Part shown: piece after piece, positions 8,447 through 17,015 of the stretch
How positions within the stretch are numbered: position 1 is the stretch's first letter
How the letters are laid out: every line of letters begins with the position of its first letter
Source: Parvibaculum sp040216885
GTDB taxonomy: Bacteria; Pseudomonadota; Alphaproteobacteria; Parvibaculales; Parvibaculaceae
Direction: 5' to 3'
Assembly (NCBI GenBank): GCA_040216885.1
Contig: JAVJOG010000022.1
Span: 1 to 64,000, forward strand
DNA length: 64,000 bases
The notes under the pieces: generated by a model
Told to the model about the DNA's origin: nothing
What the model saw: only the letters and a program-made list of their open reading frames with translations
Database searches by the model: none
Translations under genes and position numbers: made by a program

Positions 8447-9001
8447 GTGGCACGTAAAGAGAACAGGGACCGCGAAGAGCGCGACAGCGAGTTTGTGGAC
8501 AAGCTGGTCCACATCAATCGCGTCGCCAAGGTGGTGAAGGGCGGCCGGCGTTTCGGCTTTGCCGCGCTCGTCGTCGTCGGCGACCAGAAGGGCCGCGTCG
8601 GCTTCGGCCACGGCAAGGCGCGCGAAGTGCCGGAAGCGATCCGCAAGGCGACGGAAGCCGCGAAGCGTGCGATGATCCGCGTGCCGCTGCGTGAGGGCCG
8701 GACGCTGCATCACGATGTCGACGGTCGCCACGGGGCGGGCCGCGTCGTTCTGCGCGCGGCACCTCCCGGCACCGGCATCATCGCCGGCGGTCCGATGCGT
8801 GCCGTGTTCGAGACGCTCGGCGTCCAGGACGTCGTGGCGAAGTCGCTCGGCTCGACGAACCCCTACAACATGGTGCGCGCGACTTTCGATGCGCTGAAGA
8901 ACGAGCAGAGCCCGCGCATGGTTGCGACGCGCCGCGGCAAGAAGGTCAGCGAGATCGTCGGCCGCCGTTCGGATGCCGCCGCCGAAGCGACCGCCGAGTA
9001 A
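8447..9001 (+). CDS. rpsE: 30S ribosomal protein S5
   Basis: S5 shapes the mRNA entry site and affects decoding accuracy. The 184-aa product has the double-stranded-RNA-binding domain (INRVAKVVKGGRRFGFAALVV) followed by PGTGIIAGGPMRAVFE. It uses a GTG start at 8447, nine bases after AAGGA. Length and motifs are typical. Confidence 0.96.
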   Translation: MARKENRDREERDSEFVDKLVHINRVAKVVKGGRRFGFAALVVVGDQKGRVGFGHGKAREVPEAIRKATEAAKRAMIRVPLREGRTLHHDVDGRHGAGRVVLRAAPPGTGIIAGGPMRAVFETLGVQDVVAKSLGSTNPYNMVRATFDALKNEQSPRMVATRRGKKVSEIVGRRSDAAAEATAE

Positions 9002-9024
9002 GGCTTGAGAAGAGGAAGCGAGCG

Positions 9025-9228
9025 ATGTCAGCGAAGAAGTCAGACAGCAAGACAGTGACCGTGCAGCAGATCGGCAGCCCGCTCCGGCGCGAGCCGTCGC
9101 AGCGCGAAACGCTGATCGGGCTCGGCCTCAACAAGATGCGCCGTACGCGGACGCTTCAGGATACGCCGGCCGTGCGCGGCATGATCAACAAGGTGGCCCA
9201 TCTCGTCCGCGTCGTGGACGAAGTTTAA
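9025..9228 (+). CDS. rpmD: 50S ribosomal protein L30
   Basis: L30 is a small large-subunit protein. The product (67 aa) contains VTVQQIGSPLRREPSQRETL and LGLNKMRRTRTLQDTPAVRGMI, the L30 signature. It lies between rpsE and rplO as in other spc operons. Confidence 0.95.
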   Translation: MSAKKSDSKTVTVQQIGSPLRREPSQRETLIGLGLNKMRRTRTLQDTPAVRGMINKVAHLVRVVDEV

Positions 9229-9246
9229 GGCTCGCGAGGCAATTCG

Positions 9247-9726
9247 ATGAAACTGAATGAAATCACCGACAACGAAGGCGCCCGCAAGTCGCGCATCCGC
9301 GTCGGCCGCGGTATCGGCTCGGGCAAGGGCAAGACTGGCGGACGCGGCTTGAAGGGCCAGAAGTCCCGCACCGGCGTCGCCATCAAGGGCTATGAAGGCG
9401 GCCAGATGCCGATCCACATGCGCCTGCCGAAGCGCGGCTTCAAAAACCTGTTCCGCCTCGACTTCAACACGGTCAACATTGGCCGCGTGCAGGTTGCTGT
9501 GGATGCCGGCAAGCTCGACAAGAGCGCGACGGTCGATGCGGCGGCGCTGGTCGCGGCAGGCGTCATCCGGCGCGCGAAGGACGGCGTTCGTCTGCTCGCC
9601 AAGGGCGAGATCAAGGCGAAGCTCAATTTCGAAGTCGCCGGTGCTTCCGCGAGTGCGGTGGCGGCGGTGGAAAAGGCGGGCGGATCGGTGAAGGTGACCG
9701 CGCCGGCCAAGGTTGCCGCCGAATAA
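9247..9726 (+). CDS. rplO: 50S ribosomal protein L15
   Basis: L15 is a late-assembly large-subunit protein. The 159-aa product starts MKLNEITDNEGARKSRIRVG, then has the Gly/Lys-rich loop (GIGSGKGKTGGRGLKGQKSR) and an Ala-rich C-terminal domain. A 71-bp gap follows before secY, in which I see nothing beyond the secY translation signals. Confidence 0.96.
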   Translation: MKLNEITDNEGARKSRIRVGRGIGSGKGKTGGRGLKGQKSRTGVAIKGYEGGQMPIHMRLPKRGFKNLFRLDFNTVNIGRVQVAVDAGKLDKSATVDAAALVAAGVIRRAKDGVRLLAKGEIKAKLNFEVAGASASAVAAVEKAGGSVKVTAPAKVAAE

Positions 9727-9797
9727 TTCGGTCTCGGGAGCGGGCACTCTCTGAAACATGCGCGCACGCGGATACGGTGTGCACAAGGTGAGATGTA

Positions 9798-11129
9798 ATG
9801 GCATCAGCGGCTGAACAGCTCGCGGCAAATCTGAACTTCGCCGCCTTCGCGAAAGCGACCGAGCTGAAAAAGCGCATCTGGTTCACGCTGGGTGTGCTGA
9901 TTGTCTATCGTCTCGGCACCTATGTGCCGCTGCCGGGCATCGATCCCCTGGCGCTGGCGCAGGTGTTCCAGCAGCAGCAGTCCGGCCTCCTCGGCGTTTT
10001 CGACATGTTCGCGGGCGGCGCCGTCGGCCGCATGGCCATTTTCGCGCTCGCGATCATGCCCTACATCTCGTCATCCATCATCATGCAGTTGATGACGACG
10101 GTGTCGCCGCATCTCGCCCAGCTCAAGAAAGAAGGCGAGCAGGGCCGCAAGCAGATCAACCAGTACACGCGTTACGGCACGGTCATCCTCGCGGCACTTC
10201 AGGGCTACGGCATCGCCGTCGGTCTCGAAGGCGCGCAGAATGTCGTCATCGATCCCGGCGTCTTCTTTCGCATGACGACCGTCATCACGCTTGTCGGCGG
10301 TACCATTTTCCTGATGTGGCTCGGCGAGCAGATCACGGCGCGCGGCGTCGGCAACGGCATCTCGCTGATCATCTTCGCCGGCATCGTCGCCGAGTTGCCG
10401 CGCGCACTGGCCGGCACGCTGGAGCTCGGCCGTCAGGGCGCTCTCTCGACCGCCATCATCCTTTTTCTCGCGGTGATGGTCGTCGTGGTCATCATGATCA
10501 TCGTCTTCGTCGAACGGGCGCAGCGGCGTCTGCTGGTGCAGTATCCCAAACGCCAGGTCGGTAACAAGCTTTATGGCGGCGACAGTTCGCATCTGCCGCT
10601 GAAGCTCAATACGGCCGGCGTCATTCCGCCGATCTTTGCCTCGTCGCTGCTGTTGCTGCCGATGACGATCGCCAATTTCAGTTCGGGCCAGGGCCCCGAC
10701 TGGCTCAATACGATGACGGCGATGCTCGGCCATGGCCAGCCGCTCTACATGGCGCTTTATGCCGCCGGTATCGTCTTCTTCGCTTTCTTCTATACGGCCA
10801 TCGTCTTCAATCCGGCGGACACGGCTGACAATCTGAAGAAGTACGGCGGCTTCATTCCGGGTATCCGTCCGGGCCAGCGCACCGCCGAATATATCGATTT
10901 CGTATTGACCCGGCTCACCGCCGTCGGCGCGCTTTATCTCGCCATCGTCTGTCTGCTGCCGGAGCTTTTGATCTCGCAGTACAGCGTGCCTTTCTATTTC
11001 GGCGGCACCTCGCTGCTCATCGTCGTCAGCGTGACGATGGACACGGTCTCGCAGATACAAAGCCATTTGCTGGCCCACCAGTATGAAGGGCTCATCAAGA
11101 AGTCGAAGCTGCGTGGGGGCAAGCGATGA
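9798..11129 (+). CDS. secY: Preprotein translocase subunit SecY
   Basis: SecY forms the Sec protein-conducting channel in the inner membrane with SecE and SecG. The 443-aa protein shows about ten hydrophobic segments and the signature VYRLGTYVPLPGI (TM1), FALAIMPYISSSIIMQL (TM2b) and the cytoplasmic loops ERAQRRLLVQYPKRQVG and KYGGFIPGIRPG. It is placed after rplO as usual and overlaps adk by 4 bp (ATGA). Confidence 0.97.
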   Translation: MASAAEQLAANLNFAAFAKATELKKRIWFTLGVLIVYRLGTYVPLPGIDPLALAQVFQQQQSGLLGVFDMFAGGAVGRMAIFALAIMPYISSSIIMQLMTTVSPHLAQLKKEGEQGRKQINQYTRYGTVILAALQGYGIAVGLEGAQNVVIDPGVFFRMTTVITLVGGTIFLMWLGEQITARGVGNGISLIIFAGIVAELPRALAGTLELGRQGALSTAIILFLAVMVVVVIMIIVFVERAQRRLLVQYPKRQVGNKLYGGDSSHLPLKLNTAGVIPPIFASSLLLLPMTIANFSSGQGPDWLNTMTAMLGHGQPLYMALYAAGIVFFAFFYTAIVFNPADTADNLKKYGGFIPGIRPGQRTAEYIDFVLTRLTAVGALYLAIVCLLPELLISQYSVPFYFGGTSLLIVVSVTMDTVSQIQSHLLAHQYEGLIKKSKLRGGKR

Positions 11130-11743
11130 GACTGATCCTGCTCGGACCGCCCGGTGCCGGCAAAGGCACGCAGGCGAAGCGGCTTGAAGACAAATATGGC
11201 TTCATCCAGCTTTCGACCGGCGACATGCTGCGCGCGGCGGTTGCTGCCGGTTCCGACATCGGCAAGCAGGCCGAGAACATCATGGCGCGCGGCGACCTGG
11301 TGCCGAACGAGATCGTTGTCGGGATCATCGGCGAACGGATCGCCAAGCCGGATGCGGCCAAGGGCTATATTCTTGATGGATTTCCGCGCAACGTCGCCCA
11401 GGCGGAGGCGCTTGACGCGATGCTGGAGGGCAGGGGTGCGCAGCTCGACGCGGTGGTCGAACTCGAGGTCGATGACGGTATCCTGCTGCAGCGGATCGAG
11501 ACCCGCGCGGCCGAAACCGCAGGCGGCCCGCGCGCCGATGACAATGCGGAGGCGCTGGCGAAGCGCCTCAAGGTCTATCACGAGCAGACGGCGCCGCTCG
11601 TCGCCTACTTCAAGGGCAAGGGCACGCTCAAGACCGTGGACGGCATGAAGGATATGGATGAGGTAACCCGCCAGATCGAGGCGGTCCTCGGGCTTTCAAA
11701 CAAGAAGGGGAACTGGCTTAAGCGGTTGACTGGGAAGAAGTAA
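11126..11743 (+). CDS. adk: Adenylate kinase, short type
   Basis: Catalyses ATP + AMP = 2 ADP. The P-loop GPPGAGKGT is at residues 7-15, followed by the AMP-binding helix STGDMLRAAV and LDGFPRN. The LID domain is the short form: no CxxC zinc motif, only ETAGGPRADDN, so the protein is 205 aa rather than about 215. A basic tail (NWLKRLTGKK) ends it. secY-adk coupling is common in bacteria. Confidence 0.96.
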   Translation: MRLILLGPPGAGKGTQAKRLEDKYGFIQLSTGDMLRAAVAAGSDIGKQAENIMARGDLVPNEIVVGIIGERIAKPDAAKGYILDGFPRNVAQAEALDAMLEGRGAQLDAVVELEVDDGILLQRIETRAAETAGGPRADDNAEALAKRLKVYHEQTAPLVAYFKGKGTLKTVDGMKDMDEVTRQIEAVLGLSNKKGNWLKRLTGKK

Positions 11744-11797
11744 ATTCTATAATCCCGGCCTTCGCGGCGGTACTTTCAGGGCAAATTACGGTTTGGG

Positions 11798-11828
11798 CCG
11801 AAAAATGGCGGAATTCCGCAGTTTTCGG
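11798..11828 (+). promoter_or_regulatory. Hairpin in the rpsM leader
   Basis: In the 150-bp gap between adk and rpsM, the palindrome GCGGAATTCCGC (11808-11819) is flanked by CCGAAAA and TTTTCGG, giving an interrupted inverted repeat. A smaller ATCCC/GGGAT hairpin follows at 11832-11845. There is no T-run, so this is not a standard terminator. It may be a leader structure for the alpha operon; function is inference. Confidence 0.4.
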
Positions 11829-11893
11829 GCGATCCCAGCCGGGATTTCACGCAAGTGCCGTCCTAAGCGATTCCCGAAGTTCAGGAGAGACAA

Positions 11894-12262
<369 letters not shown>

Positions 12263-12331
12263 CAGCGCTCGGAAATTGAAGCCGGGGCGCTTTATCTTGC
12301 GGCTCCCGCGTGACACGAAGGTTCAGGACGA

Positions 12332-12721
12332 ATGGCGAAGGAAAAGACGCGCATCAAGCGCAAGGAACGCAAGAATATCTCATCGGGTGTTGCCCATGTG
12401 AATTCGACGTTCAACAACACCATGATCACGATTGCGGATGCGCAGGGCAATGCGATCGCCTGGTCGTCCGCCGGGATGATGGGGTTCAAGGGCAGCCGCA
12501 AGTCGACGCCCTTCGCCGCGCAGATGGCCGCGGAAGATGCGGGCAAGAAGGCCATGGAACACGGCATGCGCACCCTCGAAGTCGAGGTTTGCGGTCCGGG
12601 TTCGGGCCGCGAGTCGGCGCTTCGCGCGCTGCAATCGGTCGGTTTCACCGTCACCACGATCCGCGACGTGACGCCGATCCCGCACAATGGCTGCCGCCCG
12701 CCCAAGCGGCGTCGCGTCTAG
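12332..12721 (+). CDS. rpsK: 30S ribosomal protein S11
   Basis: S11 lies on the platform of the small subunit. The 129-aa protein has GVAHVNSTFNNTMITIADAQ, SAGMMGFKGSRKSTPFAAQ and the C-terminal PIPHNGCRPPKRRRV. All are standard. A 153-bp gap follows before the rpoA start. Confidence 0.97.
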   Translation: MAKEKTRIKRKERKNISSGVAHVNSTFNNTMITIADAQGNAIAWSSAGMMGFKGSRKSTPFAAQMAAEDAGKKAMEHGMRTLEVEVCGPGSGRESALRALQSVGFTVTTIRDVTPIPHNGCRPPKRRRV

Positions 12722-12874
12722 ACCGGTATCCGGCCGGCCGCCCTCCGGGGTCTTCGCCGGCCACGTCCGCTCGCACGATTGAATGGTGGGGTGGACGTTA
12801 AAGAGATCAGGTGGCGGATGTCTCCCGCCCGGTGCGCCCGCAAGGTGCGCCGCAAACGGCACGAGGTTATCAAC

Positions 12875-13891
12875 GTGATCCAGAAAAACTGGGAAGAGCT
12901 TATCAAACCGAACAAGCTCGAAATCAATCCGGGCCACGACGCGCAGCGTTTCGCGACTGTCGTTGCCGAGCCGCTGGAGCGTGGTTTCGGCCTGACGCTC
13001 GGCAATTCGCTGCGCCGTGTGCTGATGTCGTCGCTGCAGGGCGCGGCCGTCACCGCCGTCCAGATCGATGGCGTGTTGCATGAGTTCTCCTCGATTGCCG
13101 GTGTGCGCGAGGACGTGACCGACATCGTTCTCAACATCAAGCAGCTTGCGCTGCGCCTTCATGCCGAAGGCCCCAAGCGCATGTCGCTGTCGAAGAAGGG
13201 CCCGGGCGTCGTCACCGCCGGCGATATCGCGGCCGGTGCCGACATCGAAGTGCTCAATCCCGAGCTCGTGCTCTGCACGCTCGACGAGGGCGCCGATATC
13301 CGCATGGAATTCACCGTCGCGCTCGGCAAGGGCTATGTCGCGTCGGATCGCAACCGTCCGGAAGATGCGCCGATCGGCCTCATCCCGGTCGACAGCCTCT
13401 ACAGCCCGGTGCGCCGCGTGTCCTACAAGGTGGAAAATACGCGCGAAGGCCAGATCCTCGATTACGACAAGCTGACCATGCAGATCGAGACCAACGGCGC
13501 GATCACGCCGGACGATGCGGTCGCCTATGCCGCGCGCATCCTGCAGGACCAGCTCCAGACCTTCGTCAATTTCGACGAGCCGGAGCAGAAGCATGTCGAG
13601 GAGAGCCGCCCCGAACTCGAATTCAACGCGGCGCTTCTGAAGAAGGTCGACGAGCTCGAGCTTTCGGTGCGTTCGGCCAACTGCCTGAAGAACGACAACA
13701 TCGTCTATATCGGCGACCTGATCCAGAAGACGGAAGGCGAGATGCTTCGCACGCCGAACTTCGGCCGCAAGTCGCTGAACGAGATCAAGGAAGTGCTGGC
13801 GCAGATGGGCCTCCATCTCGGTATGGAAGTGCCGAACTGGCCGCCGGAAAATATCGAAGAGCTGGCCAAGCGCTACGAAGACCAGTACTGA
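12875..13891 (+). CDS. rpoA: RNA polymerase alpha subunit
   Basis: Alpha dimerises to scaffold RNA polymerase and contacts activators and UP elements. The start is GTG 12875, eight bases after GAGG, giving MIQKNWEELIKPNKLE and 338 aa, the usual length in this class; the frame is open further upstream but has no family sequence. The N-terminal domain has ERGFGLTLGNSLRRVLMSS; the C-terminal domain (about residues 255-330) has VRSANCLKNDNIVYIGDL and GRKSLNEIKEVL. Confidence 0.96.
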   Translation: MIQKNWEELIKPNKLEINPGHDAQRFATVVAEPLERGFGLTLGNSLRRVLMSSLQGAAVTAVQIDGVLHEFSSIAGVREDVTDIVLNIKQLALRLHAEGPKRMSLSKKGPGVVTAGDIAAGADIEVLNPELVLCTLDEGADIRMEFTVALGKGYVASDRNRPEDAPIGLIPVDSLYSPVRRVSYKVENTREGQILDYDKLTMQIETNGAITPDDAVAYAARILQDQLQTFVNFDEPEQKHVEESRPELEFNAALLKKVDELELSVRSANCLKNDNIVYIGDLIQKTEGEMLRTPNFGRKSLNEIKEVLAQMGLHLGMEVPNWPPENIEELAKRYEDQY

Positions 13892-13946
13892 GTTTTGAAG
13901 AAACGCCGCGTCCCGGAGACGCCGCAGGTAACGAGGAGAAGGGCAC

Positions 13947-14366
13947 ATGCGTCACGGTAATTCCGGCCGCAAGCTCAACAGGACGGCAAGCCACCGCAAG
14001 GCCATGCTGGCGAACATGGCGGTCGCGCTCATCAAGCACGAGCAGATCGTCACGACGCTGCCCAAGGCCAAGGAGCTTCGCCCCTATGTCGAAAAGCTGG
14101 TGACACTGGGCAAGCGCGGCGACCTTCATGCGCGCCGTCAGGCCTATGCGGCTCTGCCGGACAAGGTCTGGGCGGCGAAGCTGTTCGACGTGCTCGGGCC
14201 CCGCTACCAGGAACGCGCCGGCGGCTATATCCGCGTCCTCAAGGCCGGCTTCCGGCATGGCGACAGCGCGCCGATGGCCGTCATCGAATTCGTCGATCGC
14301 GACGAGAGCGCCAAGGGTCAGGATTCCGGCCCGGTTCTGGTCGAGGCGGACGAAGACGCCGCCTGA
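13947..14366 (+). CDS. rplQ: 50S ribosomal protein L17
   Basis: L17 lies near the tunnel exit. The 139-aa product begins MRHGNSGRKLNRTASHRKAM and has the GGYIRVLKAGFRHGDSAPMA signature, followed by an acidic tail. It is the last gene of the ribosomal block and is followed by a strong terminator. Confidence 0.97.
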   Translation: MRHGNSGRKLNRTASHRKAMLANMAVALIKHEQIVTTLPKAKELRPYVEKLVTLGKRGDLHARRQAYAALPDKVWAAKLFDVLGPRYQERAGGYIRVLKAGFRHGDSAPMAVIEFVDRDESAKGQDSGPVLVEADEDAA

Positions 14367-14390
14367 GCGGCAGGCCGAAATCTCAACAAT

Positions 14391-14425
14391 AAGGGCAGCG
14401 CCGGCATCCGGACGCTGCCCTTTTT
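14391..14425 (+). terminator. Intrinsic terminator of the ribosomal superoperon
   Basis: A perfect 10-bp stem (AAGGGCAGCG with CGCTGCCCTT) with a 12-base loop is followed by a T-run, 24 bases after the rplQ stop. Confidence 0.9.
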
Positions 14426-14553
14426 GCTATCTGTGCCTTTTCGAGCCATTTCGGTCTTGTCAGCGCCCGCGCCAGACCACAGAATTTTGCCGGCGGCGGG
14501 GTGGTTTCCGGGCGTGGGGTCGATTTGCCCGTCCTTGTATCAGGGCGCGGGTC

Positions 14554-16011
14554 ATGGTGGTTGAGATGTTGTCCGAGTCTTCCTGGGCCGGGGCGTTGTC
14601 GATGGCGCTGGCCGCAATCGTGCTCACGGCCTCGCTGGTCTTCCTGTCGTCGGGTGCCGCCGCGCAGGAGCGGCAGGTGCCCGGCAGTCTCGGCGAGGTG
14701 CGGCTTTCCTATGCGCCGGTCGTCAAGCGCGTCGCGCCCGCCGTCGTCAATGTCTACACCAAGCGCGTCGTGCAGGAACAGGCCCGCTCGCCCTTCTTCA
14801 ACGACCCCTTCTTCCAGCAGTTCTTCGGCAACCGCTTCAGCTTCGGCATGCCGCGCGAGCGTGTGCAGCAGTCGCTCGGTTCCGGCGTCGTCGTCGATCC
14901 GTCGGGCCTCATCGTCACCAATCATCACGTCATCAAGGGCGGACAGCAGTTCACCGTGGCGCTGGCCGACCGGCGCGAATTCGACGCGCAGCTGGTGCTG
15001 GCCGACGAGCGCACCGACCTTGCGGTGCTGAAGATCGACGCCGGCGCCGGCAAGCTGCCGCATCTCACCTTCAAGGATTCCGACACCATCGAAGTCGGCG
15101 ACCTCGTGCTGGCGATCGGCAACCCGTTCGGCGTTGGCCAGACGGTGACGTCGGGCATCGTCTCGGCGCTGGCGCGCACGCATGTCGGCGTGTCGGACTA
15201 CCAGTTCTTCATCCAGACGGACGCGGCGATCAATCCCGGCAATTCGGGCGGCGCGCTGGTCACGATGGATGGCGGTCTCGTCGGCATCAACAGCGCCATC
15301 TATTCGCAGACCGGCGGCAGCATCGGCATCGGCTTTGCGATCCCCTCCAACATGGTCGAGAGCGTCGTTGCCTCGGCGCGCGACGGGGGGCATGTCAAGC
15401 GGCCGTGGTTCGGCGCGCAACTACAAGCCGTCGACAACGATCTCGCGCAGTCGCTCGGGCTCGACCGGCCGGGCGGCGGCATCGTGCGCGACGTGCATCC
15501 GGGCGGACCCGCCGACAAGGCCGGTCTTCGCGTCGGCGACGTCATCCGTTCGATCGACGGCTTCGATGTCGAGGATCCGCAGGCCGTGCGCTACCGCCTT
15601 GCGACCAAGGGGCTCGGCGGCGAGGCGCGCATCGGCTATCTGCGCGACGGACGGGCGGGCGAGGCGCGTGTGGCGCTGATTGCGCCGCCCGAGGAGCCGC
15701 CGGCCGAGGAAACCGAAATCGACGGGCGCAACCCCTTTGCGGGCGCGACGGTCGCCAATCTGTCGCCGGCCATTGCCGACAGGCTGGGGCTCGACGCGAT
15801 GGCGGCGCGCGGCGTCGTTGTCACCAATGTCGGGATCGGGTCGCCGACCGGCCGCATGCAGCTCCAGCGCGGCGACATCATTGTCGAGATCGCCGGCACC
15901 AAAATCGCCACCGTGCGCGATCTCGTCCGCGTCACCGCCACACCCCGCGCCCAGTGGGATTTCTCGATCAAGCGGGGCGAGCGCACTTTCCAGGCGACGG
16001 TGGGTGGTTAG
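14554..16011 (+). CDS. Do-family periplasmic serine protease (DegP/MucD-like)
   Basis: An envelope quality-control protease and chaperone. From ATG 14554 the protein is 485 aa with a hydrophobic signal segment (about residues 12-35, ending GAAAQE). The trypsin-like domain has the catalytic triad: His125 in TNHHV, Asp155 in RTDLAVL and Ser231 in NPGNSGG. Two PDZ domains follow (about 280-370 and 400-485). The start could also be ATG 14566. Transcription probably begins in the gap after the rplQ terminator. The gene is commonly found after rplQ in alphaproteobacteria. Its last bases overlap bfr. Confidence 0.9.
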   Translation: MVVEMLSESSWAGALSMALAAIVLTASLVFLSSGAAAQERQVPGSLGEVRLSYAPVVKRVAPAVVNVYTKRVVQEQARSPFFNDPFFQQFFGNRFSFGMPRERVQQSLGSGVVVDPSGLIVTNHHVIKGGQQFTVALADRREFDAQLVLADERTDLAVLKIDAGAGKLPHLTFKDSDTIEVGDLVLAIGNPFGVGQTVTSGIVSALARTHVGVSDYQFFIQTDAAINPGNSGGALVTMDGGLVGINSAIYSQTGGSIGIGFAIPSNMVESVVASARDGGHVKRPWFGAQLQAVDNDLAQSLGLDRPGGGIVRDVHPGGPADKAGLRVGDVIRSIDGFDVEDPQAVRYRLATKGLGGEARIGYLRDGRAGEARVALIAPPEEPPAEETEIDGRNPFAGATVANLSPAIADRLGLDAMAARGVVVTNVGIGSPTGRMQLQRGDIIVEIAGTKIATVRDLVRVTATPRAQWDFSIKRGERTFQATVGG

Positions 16012-16490
16012 CTCGCTTCCCCGCCGCCCATCTGCGATTGCAGGTAGTTCTCCAGCCCGACCTTCTTCACCAGTTCAAGCTGCGTTTCGAGGAAGTCGAT
16101 GTGTTCTTCCTCGTCCTCCAGAATGTCCTCGAATATCTCGCGGCTGACATAGTCGCGCGCCTGCTCGCAATGGGCGACAGCCTCCTTGTAGAAGGCGTGG
16201 CCGGCATATTCGAGCTTCAGGTCGCATTCCATGCATTCGACGACGTTTTCGCCGATCAGCAGCTTGTCGAGGTCCTGCAGGTTCGGCAGGCCTTCGAGGA
16301 AAAGAATGCGCTCGATCAGCTTGTCGGCATGCTTCATCTCGTCGATCGATTCGCGGTATTCGATCTCGCCGAGCCGCGTGAAGCCCCAGTTCCTGAACAT
16401 GCGCGCATGGAGGAAATACTGGTTGATGGCCGTCAGTTCGAGCCTCAGGGCCTTGTTCAGATATTCGATGACCTTGGCGTCGCCGCGCAT
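16008..16490 (-). CDS. bfr: Bacterioferritin
   Basis: A haem-containing ferritin that oxidises Fe(II) and stores ferric mineral in a 24-mer shell. In this 160-aa protein every key residue aligns with the E. coli numbering: ferroxidase ligands Glu18, Glu51, His54, Glu94, Glu127 and His130, and the haem ligand Met52. bfd lies upstream on the same strand. The 3' end overlaps the Do-protease gene tail to tail by 4 bp. Confidence 0.95.
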   Translation of the reverse strand: MRGDAKVIEYLNKALRLELTAINQYFLHARMFRNWGFTRLGEIEYRESIDEMKHADKLIERILFLEGLPNLQDLDKLLIGENVVECMECDLKLEYAGHAFYKEAVAHCEQARDYVSREIFEDILEDEEEHIDFLETQLELVKKVGLENYLQSQMGGGEAS

Positions 16491-16623
16491 GTGCCGCTCC
16501 TTGTGACTCGGAATGCGACATGGTCGTCCCGCGCGTGCGCGGCGTCAAACGCAATTCGAAAAAAATCGAACGGCGACAAACGGTTGCGAATGATCTTGAG
16601 AGTATCTCGCGAAAGCGGCGGCG

Positions 16624-16827
16624 TCAGTCGGCGGCCATCAGCGCGGCAAGCGTTTCGTCGGCGCGCGCTTCGGCGATCAGCTCGGCCAGCGAGGGCAGGC
16701 AGCGGCCGCATTGCGGCTTGCAGCCCATGGCGCGGTGGAGGGCGGCGGGCGTGTCGATATGCGGCGCGCCGGCCAGCGTCGTGCGGACGGTCTGGCAGTT
16801 CTTGGCATTGCACACGCACACGATCAT
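16624..16827 (-). CDS. bfd: Bacterioferritin-associated ferredoxin
   Basis: A small [2Fe-2S] protein that reduces the bacterioferritin core to release iron. The 67-aa product has the four cysteines in the family arrangement: VCVCNAKNC near the N-terminus and GCKPQCGRCLPS in the middle. The start is the ATG with ACAGGAAACC upstream; an open frame continues farther upstream without family sequence. It lies 133 bp before bfr and probably shares its promoter. Confidence 0.93.
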   Translation of the reverse strand: MIVCVCNAKNCQTVRTTLAGAPHIDTPAALHRAMGCKPQCGRCLPSLAELIAEARADETLAALMAAD

Positions 16828-16900
16828 CTGGGTGGGTTTCCTGTCCGGATATTCTTGCCCTTGCCCCCGGGCGGGGCCCGAGAAGGCAAAATTGCCACCC

Positions 16901-16947
16901 TTGAGAATGGCTTGCAAGTGCGTTGTGAATGCGAATCCATTGCAAAA
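16901..16947. promoter_or_regulatory. Two candidate Fur boxes upstream of bfd
   Basis: Two similar imperfect palindromes lie 74-120 bp upstream of bfd: TGAGAATGGCTTGCA (16902-16916) and TGCGAATCCATTGCA (16930-16944). Both resemble the Fur/Mur-type box with GAAT and an inverted TGCA end. Iron control of bfd is known in other bacteria; here it is inferred from motif and position. Confidence 0.45.
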
Positions 16948-17015
16948 TTGTCGCAGGGTTAAGGAGGGCTTGCCGGGCCGGTGAGGGCCGCCCCGAAACG
17001 TGCTAAACACCGGCC

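Noticed and set aside
12380..13948. A 522-codon minus-strand frame over rpsK, rpoA and rplQ
   Set aside because: It is a shadow of well-identified ribosomal genes, with no signature of its own.
16964..16976. A further regulatory site in the bfd/rarA gap from GTTAAGGAGG
   Set aside because: It reads better as a chance purine run; only one TTAA is present, so not a CtrA site.
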